Positions 15,751-24,244 of a stretch of DNA of 64,000 nucleotides are shown one piece after another. Positions within the stretch are counted from its first letter, which is position 1. Each line of letters starts with the position of its first letter. The notes under the pieces were generated by a model. It did not search any database. It was given only the letters and a program-made list of their open reading frames with translations, and was not told the DNA's origin. The position numbers and the translations under genes are program-made. The DNA comes from Paludibacter sp. UBA6032 (GTDB lineage: Bacteria > Bacteroidota > Bacteroidia > Bacteroidales > Paludibacteraceae), in contig DIZI01000022.1 in assembly GCA_002427885.1 (NCBI GenBank), forward strand, positions 124,001 to 188,000. Direction: 5' to 3'.

Positions 15751-16509
15751 ATGAAAACCGCATTTATTACAGGAGCTACATCGGGTTTTGGGCGAGCAAT
15801 TTCAGTTCGGTTAGCGAAATTAGGTTATCACTTAATCATCACCGGTCGTAGAACTCAACGCCTGGAAGAACTCCTGAAACAATTAAATTCCGATTTTCCT
15901 GCATCGAAAGTGATTTCTCTTTGTTTTGATGTTCGTGACAATGAAGCTTGTACAAAAGCAATTCAATCGTTACCTGAAACATTTCAGACTATTGATTTAC
16001 TGGTTAATAATGCAGGATTAGCTGCCGGAGCGTTACCTTTCGACGAAAGTGATTTGAAGGATTTCGATCAAATGATTGACACAAACGTAAAGGGACTTTT
16101 ATATATTACCAAGTTAATTGTTCCGGGCATGATAAAGCAACAATCGGGTCACATCATCAATATCTCATCCATTGCAGGTATCGAGGTTTACCCCAATGGC
16201 AGCGTATATTGTGCCTCGAAGCATGCAGTAAATGCCATTACAAAAGGCTTACGGCTCGATTTGGTAAAACATGGTATTAAAGTAAGTTCGGTTTCACCCG
16301 GAATGGCTGAAACAGAATTTTCACTTGTCCGGTACCACGGGGATGCTGATAAAGCAAAAGCTGTTTATACCGGACTTATACCTTTGAATGCCGAGGACAT
16401 TGCCGATACCGTTGAATTTATTGTAACCCGACCTGCACATGTTAGCATAAACGATATACAAATAAATCCTGCTCAACAGGCAAATACATATATTTCATTT
16501 AGAAAATAA
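15751..16509 (+). CDS. Short-chain dehydrogenase/reductase (YdfG-like)
   Basis: The 252-residue protein has the classical SDR motifs: TGATSGFGRAI near the N-terminus (cofactor binding), NNAGLA, and the catalytic YCASK (Tyr and Lys), preceded by the Ser in INISSIAG. The TGRRTQRLEEL segment has an arginine pattern that suggests NADP(H). It resembles E. coli YdfG, an NADP-dependent 3-hydroxy-acid dehydrogenase, which oxidises serine and L-allo-threonine; the exact substrate here is inference. It lies 50 nt behind ribBA and may share its transcript. Confidence 0.85.
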   Translation: MKTAFITGATSGFGRAISVRLAKLGYHLIITGRRTQRLEELLKQLNSDFPASKVISLCFDVRDNEACTKAIQSLPETFQTIDLLVNNAGLAAGALPFDESDLKDFDQMIDTNVKGLLYITKLIVPGMIKQQSGHIINISSIAGIEVYPNGSVYCASKHAVNAITKGLRLDLVKHGIKVSSVSPGMAETEFSLVRYHGDADKAKAVYTGLIPLNAEDIADTVEFIVTRPAHVSINDIQINPAQQANTYISFRK

Positions 16510-16712
16510 TGGTAAAATGAGAATAAAATGTTGTAATTCTGCCATTTAAGTATCTATTTCCCAATTAAGAAATCAGAATGACAAAGATTTATCAGTGCTA
16601 AATATCAATTATTTAAAAAAAATAACCTATTTTTGTAACAGCTATTTTTTAGCTACTGTAATTCAACTGTTTTATAGAAATATAAAGCAAAATTATTAAA
16701 ATAACATTGAAA

Positions 16713-18821
16713 ATGAGCCCACTTGATTTAAACAAGGATTCTGAAATCGTACTTCACGAAGAAACTGAAATTACAGAAGATGCTAAAGTTGAAAAAACTG
16801 CTAAGGCAAAAAAAGTTACTAAAGAAGTCAAGAAGATTGATGAAGTAATAGTTACTGATGAAGCGACAGCGAACGAAGAAGTTGCTGAAACTGAAGAATT
16901 GACAATTACTAATGAAATTAATGTGACTGATGACGTAAAAATTACCGATGAAGCAACTACCAATGAGGAAGTTGCAGAAACCGATACTATAAAAATTGCC
17001 AAAGAAGTAAAGGATACTGAAAAAGTAAAAGAAACTGCATTGGAAGTAATTCCTGAAGTAAGTTTAGAACTTGATGTTAACGAACAACATGAAGAAGATG
17101 CATCGAATATACCCGATTATGCCTCGAGCACGAAACAGGAATTAATCGATGCTTTAAAGTTGCTCATCAACAAAGAAGTGGAAGAGGCGAAAGATGATGT
17201 GGAGCACATAAAACAATTGTTTTACAAAAAGATTAAATCCGAAGTTGAAGATCAAAAGAAACAATTTGCAGAAGCTGGTGGTAATGAGGAAGATTTTTTT
17301 GCATCGAAAGATGAATTGGAGGATATTTTTAAAACACTTTTAAATACATTCAGGGTTAAAAAAGCCTCAGCAATGGCCCAAAAGGAAAGTGAAAAGGAAA
17401 ATAATTTGTTCCAAAAACAACATCTTTTGGAACAAATGAAAGTGTTGGTTGCAAGCAATGACGATGTTTCTACACATATTAATGAATTTCGGGCACTTCA
17501 GCAAAAATGGAAATTAATCGGACAAGTTCCCCAAACGGCTTCCACTGAATTGTGGAAACAATACAATTTATATCAGGAATCTTTTTGGGATTTAATAAAG
17601 ATAAACAATGAACTTCGTGAATACGATTTCAAGAAAAATCTGGAGTCAAAAACCTTGCTGTGCGAAGCTGCGGAAAAATTAGCCGAAGAATCAGATATAA
17701 TTTTAGCATTCCAGAAGCTTCAGAAATTACACGAAGAATGGCACGAATTAGGACCTGTAGCTCGCGAAATACGGGAAGAAATCTGGACTCGGTTCAAAGA
17801 AGCATCAACTGCAATCAATAAAAAACACCAGGCCTATTTTGAAACCATCAGGAAGATGGAAGAAAAAAATCTGGAGTTAAAGATTGCTTTATGCGAAAAA
17901 ATAGAAGCATTTGAATTTGGTAATCTTAATAACTATCATGGTTGGGATGAGGCGACCAAGACAGTTATTGCATGGCAAGAAGAATGGAGAACTATTGGGT
18001 TTGCACCCCGTAAGGCAAATCAAAAAATATTTGATCGTTACCGAAAAGCTTGTGATGCGTTTTTTTCAGCTAAAGGCGAATTTTACAAAGAAGCAAAAAA
18101 TTTACTTACCCAGAATGCCGACAAAAAAAGAGCTTTGTGTGAACAAGCAGAACTTTTAAAAGATAGTAAAGATTGGAAAGAAACGAGTGAAAAACTTATC
18201 CTTTTTCAAAAAGAATGGAAAACCATCGGACCTGTTCCAAAAAAATTATCTGACGAATTGTGGAAACAATTTATAGCAGCCTGTGATTTTTTCTTTGAAC
18301 AAAAAAATAAAAGCACTTCTGGCCAACGTACAGTTGAGACTGAAAATCTGATTAAGAAAAAAGAATTGATTGAAAAAATAAACAAATTAGATAAAACCGG
18401 AAACTCAAATGATTCACAGACTGCATTGCGAACATTAATGAATGAATGGAACGAATTAGGACATGTACCATTCAAGGAAAAAGATAAAGTTTATAAAGAA
18501 TACCGTGAAGCGGTGGATAAACAATTTGAAGAACTGAACATTGATGCATCTAACAGACGCTTGAATTCATTCAAAAGCAATCTGAAAGACATGAGTAACA
18601 AAGGTGAAAACAAATTGAACCGGGAACGTGAAAAATTAATGCGTGCCTTCGAGCACCTTAAATCGGAAATTGGAACCTACGAAAACAATATCGGATTTTT
18701 TACATCTTCTTCCAAAAAAGGAGGGGGACTTATAAAAGAAATGGAACGAAAAATTGAATCGTTGAAAGAAGAAAGCAATTTGATTGAACAAAAAATCAAT
18801 TTAATTGACCAAAATATGTAA
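16713..18821 (+). CDS. DUF349 repeat protein with acidic N-terminal tail
   Basis: The 702-residue protein consists of an acidic, Thr/Glu/Val-rich N-terminal tail (about 1-140) and then a series of DUF349 units, recognisable by repeats such as LQQKWKLIGQVP, WHELGPVAREIREEIW, WRTIGFAPRKA and WKTIGPVPKKLSDELWKQF. A charged coiled-coil end follows. The tail contains a near-duplicate (EATANEEVAET and EATTNEEVAET). DUF349 proteins are abundant and uncharacterised in Bacteroidota; no enzyme motif is visible. I chose the ATG at 16713 over a TTG two codons upstream. The upstream gap contains TATTTTTG (16628-16635), a possible -7 element. A strong terminator follows the gene. Confidence 0.8.
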   Translation: MSPLDLNKDSEIVLHEETEITEDAKVEKTAKAKKVTKEVKKIDEVIVTDEATANEEVAETEELTITNEINVTDDVKITDEATTNEEVAETDTIKIAKEVKDTEKVKETALEVIPEVSLELDVNEQHEEDASNIPDYASSTKQELIDALKLLINKEVEEAKDDVEHIKQLFYKKIKSEVEDQKKQFAEAGGNEEDFFASKDELEDIFKTLLNTFRVKKASAMAQKESEKENNLFQKQHLLEQMKVLVASNDDVSTHINEFRALQQKWKLIGQVPQTASTELWKQYNLYQESFWDLIKINNELREYDFKKNLESKTLLCEAAEKLAEESDIILAFQKLQKLHEEWHELGPVAREIREEIWTRFKEASTAINKKHQAYFETIRKMEEKNLELKIALCEKIEAFEFGNLNNYHGWDEATKTVIAWQEEWRTIGFAPRKANQKIFDRYRKACDAFFSAKGEFYKEAKNLLTQNADKKRALCEQAELLKDSKDWKETSEKLILFQKEWKTIGPVPKKLSDELWKQFIAACDFFFEQKNKSTSGQRTVETENLIKKKELIEKINKLDKTGNSNDSQTALRTLMNEWNELGHVPFKEKDKVYKEYREAVDKQFEELNIDASNRRLNSFKSNLKDMSNKGENKLNREREKLMRAFEHLKSEIGTYENNIGFFTSSSKKGGGLIKEMERKIESLKEESNLIEQKINLIDQNM

Positions 18822-18865
18822 ATTGAAAATAAACCGTTCGATTTGTAAATTCAAAATGATAACAT

Positions 18866-18900
18866 AAAAAGCCCCAACTAAATAGATTTGGGGCTTTTAT
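18866..18900 (+). terminator. Terminator behind the DUF349 gene
   Basis: AAAAAGCCCCAA and TTGGGGCTTTT form a strong stem with a loop around AATAGA, ending in a T-run. It isolates the upstream core genes from the polysaccharide utilization locus. Between it and the regulatory block at 19117 I saw no gene or further structure. Confidence 0.88.
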
Positions 18901-19116
18901 TATTCCATAAGTATGATCTTGAAAAGTATTAAGATAAAATCTAATCAGTCAGGACCCTACCTCCTACTTCAACAGTTTGCTTTTATTTACATTATTATGC
19001 AAAACCTGCTACTCTTTTAGCTGAGCTTATGAAATTTTATTTTCAACATCAAACGTCAGAAAATCACAACCTATTTAATATAAATGGACTAATATGATTA
19101 AATGTGACCTCAAATT

Positions 19117-19192
19117 GGTAGTAAAAGTATCATATTAAGCTAAAAAAATATAGTTTTTGTTGTTAAGTATAACTTATTTTTACAGCGAAATA
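19117..19192 (+). promoter_or_regulatory. Regulatory block shared with the susC upstream region (copy 1)
   Basis: This stretch upstream of the first PUL gene aligns over its whole length with 20939-21016 upstream of susC. Matching parts in order are GGTAGnAAnAGTATCA, ATAT/TATTA, AGCTAAAA, AATAT, GTTTTT, the TATTTTT core at 19175-19182 (a -7-like element) and CGAAAT. Nothing coding lies here. It probably contains a promoter and an activator site used for both genes. The start codon is about 97 nt further downstream. Confidence 0.7.
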
Positions 19193-19288
19193 TTATATCG
19201 GATTTATTCGTATATATATTGAAATGATATTTCAAAAAAAAAATCTTATAATTAATTATTATTTTACAAACCTCTAAAATGTATTATT

Positions 19289-20572
19289 ATGAAACGAATG
19301 TTACTTGTTTTTTTTGCAGCTTGTAGTTTACTCACTCAGGCTCAAACTTTTATGGTTAATAACTTTGAGTCTGCAGCAATTGGAGATTCGGTAAAAGTTA
19401 TTTGGAATGGCGGTACAGCTGTAGTAGCTGCAAATCCTTATTCAAGTGGTATAAATACTTCAGCTAAAGTTGTGAGTGTTAATAATCTGGCATGGGTACC
19501 TGTTTCATTTCCAGTCACATTACCTGCTGGTAAAACATGGGCCGACTATGATGGAGTAAGAGTGAAATTATGTCCTACAGCAGGTGCTAGTTTGGATTAT
19601 GGAAATTTTGAAATTGGATTGGCTCCTGATGCTTCAAATATGACTACAGTTGGAAGTGCTAACGGATGGAGTACTGCCACAATAGGTACATGGTATTCTG
19701 CAGATATTGCTTTTGATCAAGCAAAATTAACTACGTATTTAGCTGCAAATCCAGTTACAACAAATTTAATTGTGAAATACAACAAAGCTGCCGGATATAA
19801 CATTCTGATGGATGATATCCAATTAATCGAACACCAGAATCCGAACCGTGAAGTAGTTGTAAATTTTGAAGAGCAAATAATTGGTTCCAATGCTGGTATG
19901 GGTGTTTGGTATGCTACAGGTGGTACTTTTGGACTTGAAGTAGTAGCTAATCCTGTAATAACAGGAATAAATACGTCTTCGAAAGCTTTCAAGGTTACTT
20001 ATCCATCCGGTGGTGGTGCAATTGCAATGAATATCCTTCCTGTAAATGGTGACTGGCACAATTATGATCATGTATCCTTTAAAGTCTTGGCTTTAGCATT
20101 TGATACACCAAATCCATGGTCAAATATTTTTGTTGGTGGAGGTCCTGATACATGGACTGGTGGAACCTCACAATGGAGCGATACAATTGGTGTTCATGAA
20201 CTGAATAAGTGGTATTCAGTAAGTATTCCAATTATAAGTGTTACTAACGCTACACAGCCATTTCTCAATATACAGGCTAATGGTGGCGTAATTTATTTAC
20301 TTGATGACATCAGTTTATTATATGCTACAACAGAGCTTAAAACAACTCAAGCAAGCACATTAAAAGTGGCAAGGATTTCATCCGAACAATATCAGATTAC
20401 GATAGGTTCTGAGTCTTCGTACAATTTAATAGATGTACAAGGTCGCGTAATTAAATCAGGAACTTTTGTTGTAGGAACAAATCTACTTCAAGTAGCTGAT
20501 TTGACTTCAGGGATTTATATGCTTCAGACAAAAAGTAATATCGAAAAAAATGTAGTGAAAATTATTCGCTAA
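19289..20572 (+). CDS. Secreted protein with duplicated beta-rich domain and T9SS sorting signal, function unknown
   Basis: I do not recognise a named family. The 427-residue protein has a signal peptide (MKRMLLVFFAACSLLTQAQ) and two similar beta-rich modules, about residues 22-180 and 190-345. Both open with a FE(S/E) segment and contain the shared pattern NPxxxGINTSxK, later a tryptophan-rich strand and a final strand with LMDDI or LLDDI. The C-terminal 75 residues (YNLIDVQGRVIKSGTF, LTSGIYMLQTKS, KIIR) match the type A sorting domain of type IX secretion. The modules look like carbohydrate-binding jelly rolls, so a secreted mannan-binding protein is the best guess. It is the first gene of the PUL, with its own promoter block and terminator. 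Confidence 0.7.
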   Translation: MKRMLLVFFAACSLLTQAQTFMVNNFESAAIGDSVKVIWNGGTAVVAANPYSSGINTSAKVVSVNNLAWVPVSFPVTLPAGKTWADYDGVRVKLCPTAGASLDYGNFEIGLAPDASNMTTVGSANGWSTATIGTWYSADIAFDQAKLTTYLAANPVTTNLIVKYNKAAGYNILMDDIQLIEHQNPNREVVVNFEEQIIGSNAGMGVWYATGGTFGLEVVANPVITGINTSSKAFKVTYPSGGGAIAMNILPVNGDWHNYDHVSFKVLALAFDTPNPWSNIFVGGGPDTWTGGTSQWSDTIGVHELNKWYSVSIPIISVTNATQPFLNIQANGGVIYLLDDISLLYATTELKTTQASTLKVARISSEQYQITIGSESSYNLIDVQGRVIKSGTFVVGTNLLQVADLTSGIYMLQTKSNIEKNVVKIIR

Positions 20573-20590
20573 ATTTTCAAATAAGTATTT

Positions 20591-20622
20591 AAAAGGTTGG
20601 TTATTTTTAGCCAACCTTTTTT
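20591..20622 (+). terminator. Terminator behind the secreted two-domain protein gene
   Basis: AAAAGGTTGG and CCAACCTTTT form a 10-bp stem with a 10-nt loop and end in T residues. It makes the first PUL gene a separate unit from susC. The remaining gap up to 20938 shows no gene or clear structure. Confidence 0.85.
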
Positions 20623-20938
20623 AATGCTTTAAATTACCAGATATAATGTATTGTTTAATAAATAAATCTCAGTAATTTAGTTCTCTGTTATAATTACCTA
20701 ATAAGTCTGGTAATAAATAAATTTAAACTTTATAGATGTTTTGTTTCCCTATTTTTTTACATTCAACTTTTTAATTCATCAAATATCGAACTTTCCACAA
20801 AAGTTCAAAGGAGACCAAATGACAATTCTTGAGACTTTTCTATCATTAATATATCTGAAATAAACGATTACTCATCGACGGAAATTCATAAGGTTTTTTT
20901 CTTATAGATGCAGGAATATAAGATTTCGAGCATAAACA

Positions 20939-21016
20939 GGTAGAAATAGTATCACATATAGCTAAAATAATATGTTTTTCTTTTAGCTTGATGTTTTATT
21001 TTTGTATAGTCGAAAT
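20939..21016 (+). promoter_or_regulatory. Regulatory block shared with the first PUL gene (copy 2), susC promoter
   Basis: This copy contains TATTTTTG at 20997-21004, an exact TAnnTTTG -7 element, about 71 nt before the susC start codon. The region upstream of it, from GGTAG at 20939 through AGTATCA and AGCTAAAA to GTTTTT, matches the block at 19117-19192 nearly base for base in parts. No good -33 TTTG is present at the usual distance, which fits a promoter needing an activator. Confidence 0.7.
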
Positions 21017-21074
21017 GTGTCATTTACTACAATATTTCAACAATAAATAATCTTCTAATATTAAATTTAATTCC

Positions 21075-24000
21075 ATGAAAAGAAAAATCATTTTTCTATC
21101 GGTATTACTCTTTTTTGGAGTATACTTAGTTTCTGCACAACAGAATTTTTCTGTTTCGGGAGTTGTGTCCGATGCAAGCGATGGAAGTCCAATAACTGGA
21201 GTTTCAGTATTTGTTAAAGGTACAACAAATGGAACAAATACAGATGTAAACGGGAAGTACACTCTGAACGTAAATCAAGGCTCTACACTTGTATTCTCCT
21301 ACATTGGGATGAAAAAACAAGAAATTTCTGCAAAAAACAAACTTATCAATGTTAGTCTTGAATCCGATTCCAAGATGTTGGGTGAAGTGGTTGCTGTTGG
21401 TTACGGTACTGCAAAACGGGCAGATTTAACCACAGCTCAAACATCTGTTTCCGCTAAACAAATTGACAAAACTGTTAATACAACCTTGGAACAGGCAATT
21501 CAAGGTAGAGCCGCAGGAGTGTATATAACACAAAATTCGGGTCAGCCAGGTGGGGGTATTTCAGTTGCAGTGCGTGGTGTGAGTTCTCTTAATGGAACTA
21601 CCGAACCACTCTATGTTATTGATGGTGTTCAAATACCAGGGGAATCTGTAGCCTATGGATCAACCAGTTCATCCAATCCTCTTTCCGGATTAAACCCTTC
21701 AGACATTGCTGATGTTCAAATATTGCAGGGACCATCTGCAACTGCATTGTATGGATCACGAGCTACCAATGGGGTTGTGTTAATTTCGACAAAACGTGGT
21801 AAAGCAGGCAATGCTAAAATTACATATGATTACAGCTATTCTTTGCAGACACCTCCTAATCGTGTGGACGTTATGAATTTGCCACAATATGCTAAAATGG
21901 TTGGAGAATTTCATGCAATTGCAGGAGGTACTACACCGATTGAATTTTTAGACCCATCAATTTTAGGAAATGGGACTGATTGGCAAAGTGAATTGTTTAG
22001 AAATTCGGCAATGCAAAAACATCAAGTCAGTTTAAGTGGTGGAAGTGAAAAAACCACCTATTATTTCTCTGGCGAATACCTGAATCAACAAGGCGTTGCC
22101 CTAGGTTCAGGTTTTGATCGGTTTGGGATGCGTTTAAATCTTGATACAAAGCCAAGAACCTGGATTAAATTGGGTGTCAATACAAGCTTTAATCAAACTT
22201 TCGAAAAGCTTACTTCAAGCTCCGAAGATGTGATCAACAATGCATTGCAACTAACTCCACAAACACCTGTAAAAAATATTGATGGTACATATGGAGGTGG
22301 AAACGTAAACAACCCTACAGACCAATATGCTCCAGTTAACCCAATTGCTATTGCTAATTTGATTACAAACAACAATCTCAGAAGACAGTTTAATGGTGGT
22401 GCAAACATAGATATAGATATCTTACCTGGACTTGTTTTTAGAACTTCATTAAATGGAAATATAAATACTCAAAATTCAATCAATTACAGGCCTACATATT
22501 CAATAGGATGGGCGAAAAATAATCTGGCAACTATGTCTGATTATAATGGAGTTGGAACTTATTGGAATTTGAATGAGCTTTTGCAGTATGTCAAAAAAAT
22601 TGGAAAACATAATTTTGATTTAATGGTTAGCCATGAAGCTCAAGAAAGTACATACAAAGGTAATGGCGCAAATATTACCACTTTTATTACGAATGACATT
22701 ATAGACGTAAATGCAGGTGATCAAACTACTGCAACAGTTTCAGGTGGCCACAATACATGGGGTATGGAATCCTATTTAGGAAGATTGAATTATAATTTTG
22801 CTGACAGATACCTTATATCTGCATCAGTAAGATCGGATGGTTCAGCTAATTTTGGTCCGAATAATAAATGGGGAACTTTCCCCGCAATATCAGGCGCATG
22901 GAGAATTTCTAAAGAAGCGTGGTATAATGTATCGTTTATGAATGATTTAAAATTAAGACTTGAAACCGGTACTACCGGAAATCAAAATGCTGGGGGAATT
23001 TATTCACTAATGAATACTGCGCCAACACAATGGGGAACAGGTTTTTTGCCAAGTGTATATACAAACCCGGATTTAAAATGGGAATCAACAAAAACGAATA
23101 ACATTGGTATTAATGCCAATTTCTTCAATAACAGAATACAGTTCGAAGCTGATTACTATCAAAAAGTAACAGACAATCTCTTGATGCAAGCAGCACTGCC
23201 TGCATATATGGGTACCAGAGGGAATGGTGGTCTTGGAGCACCAACTGTGAATGCAGGTTCCTTACAAAATAATGGATGGGCATTTACGTTAATAACGACT
23301 AATATCGATACCAAAGACTTCAAATGGGAATCGAATTTTAATATTTCCGGATTTAAAACTAGAATTTTGAAATTTAACAATGATGCTGCGTCAATAGACA
23401 GAACCTCTTGGTGGATGGGAAACTGGACACAACGATCTTCAGTTGGTCAGGCACCCTGGTTATTCCTTGGTTATAAAACGGAAGGTATTTTTCAATCGGT
23501 AGATGAAATAAATAATAGTGCAGTACCTGCTGATAATAATGGGAAAAGACTACCAACAGATGTAAATAATGTTTGGGTCGGAGATGTTAAGTATAAAGAT
23601 ATTAGCGGACCAAATGGAGTACCGGATGGTATAATTGATGTACATGACTTAACAACGATTGGTAATCCATGGCCACTTTTCTTTGGGGGATTTACAAACA
23701 CGTTCACTTATAAGGGATTTGACTTAAGTATACTCTTAACTTATTCATATGGAAATAGTATTTACAATTATGTAAAAATGATTGATTCAAATCCGCAACA
23801 AATTAATATTGGACGAAATTTATTGACTAGTGCTGAAAATTACGCAAGATTAGTTACTGATGCCGATGGTAATGTATCTATTTCCAATGCAGGTACTGAT
23901 CTACCCAGAATCACCTACAGCAACAACGGTAACTGGACCAGATTCAGCGACAGATGGGTGGAAGATGGATCGTATATCAAGTTAAAGAATATCTCTTTAG

Positions 24001-24230
24001 GATATAACTTACCTACCAGATTGATTTCTAAACAAAATTTCATTAAGGATGTAAGGTTAATGGTTAGTGCCCAAAATCTTTTCACTCTTACACATTATAC
24101 CGGTTACGATCCTGAAGTCGGAGCTTACGTAGGAAATAATGCTGCTTCTGGTAATCAGGCAATCGGTGTTGATAATGGACGTTATCCATTGACTGCAGTT
24201 TATACATTCAATATTACAGTTAACTTTTAA
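21075..24230 (+). CDS. susC: SusC/RagA-type TonB-dependent outer membrane transporter
   Basis: The 1051-residue protein has a signal peptide and then a carboxypeptidase-regulatory-like beta-sandwich (about residues 25-105, VSGVVSDASDGSPITGVSV). A TonB plug follows, with SusC signatures (LEQAIQGRAAGVYITQNSGQPGG, PLYVIDGVQIPG, ATALYGSRATNGVVLI), and then a 22-strand barrel rich in aromatic girdle strands that ends in a terminal Phe (YTFNITVNF). It imports oligosaccharides across the outer membrane using TonB energy, with the SusD lipoprotein as lid. It heads the main PUL transcript. The substrate is inferred from the downstream mannanases. Confidence 0.95.
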   Translation: MKRKIIFLSVLLFFGVYLVSAQQNFSVSGVVSDASDGSPITGVSVFVKGTTNGTNTDVNGKYTLNVNQGSTLVFSYIGMKKQEISAKNKLINVSLESDSKMLGEVVAVGYGTAKRADLTTAQTSVSAKQIDKTVNTTLEQAIQGRAAGVYITQNSGQPGGGISVAVRGVSSLNGTTEPLYVIDGVQIPGESVAYGSTSSSNPLSGLNPSDIADVQILQGPSATALYGSRATNGVVLISTKRGKAGNAKITYDYSYSLQTPPNRVDVMNLPQYAKMVGEFHAIAGGTTPIEFLDPSILGNGTDWQSELFRNSAMQKHQVSLSGGSEKTTYYFSGEYLNQQGVALGSGFDRFGMRLNLDTKPRTWIKLGVNTSFNQTFEKLTSSSEDVINNALQLTPQTPVKNIDGTYGGGNVNNPTDQYAPVNPIAIANLITNNNLRRQFNGGANIDIDILPGLVFRTSLNGNINTQNSINYRPTYSIGWAKNNLATMSDYNGVGTYWNLNELLQYVKKIGKHNFDLMVSHEAQESTYKGNGANITTFITNDIIDVNAGDQTTATVSGGHNTWGMESYLGRLNYNFADRYLISASVRSDGSANFGPNNKWGTFPAISGAWRISKEAWYNVSFMNDLKLRLETGTTGNQNAGGIYSLMNTAPTQWGTGFLPSVYTNPDLKWESTKTNNIGINANFFNNRIQFEADYYQKVTDNLLMQAALPAYMGTRGNGGLGAPTVNAGSLQNNGWAFTLITTNIDTKDFKWESNFNISGFKTRILKFNNDAASIDRTSWWMGNWTQRSSVGQAPWLFLGYKTEGIFQSVDEINNSAVPADNNGKRLPTDVNNVWVGDVKYKDISGPNGVPDGIIDVHDLTTIGNPWPLFFGGFTNTFTYKGFDLSILLTYSYGNSIYNYVKMIDSNPQQINIGRNLLTSAENYARLVTDADGNVSISNAGTDLPRITYSNNGNWTRFSDRWVEDGSYIKLKNISLGYNLPTRLISKQNFIKDVRLMVSAQNLFTLTHYTGYDPEVGAYVGNNAASGNQAIGVDNGRYPLTAVYTFNITVNF

Positions 24231-24244
24231 TAATTCTAAAAGAT

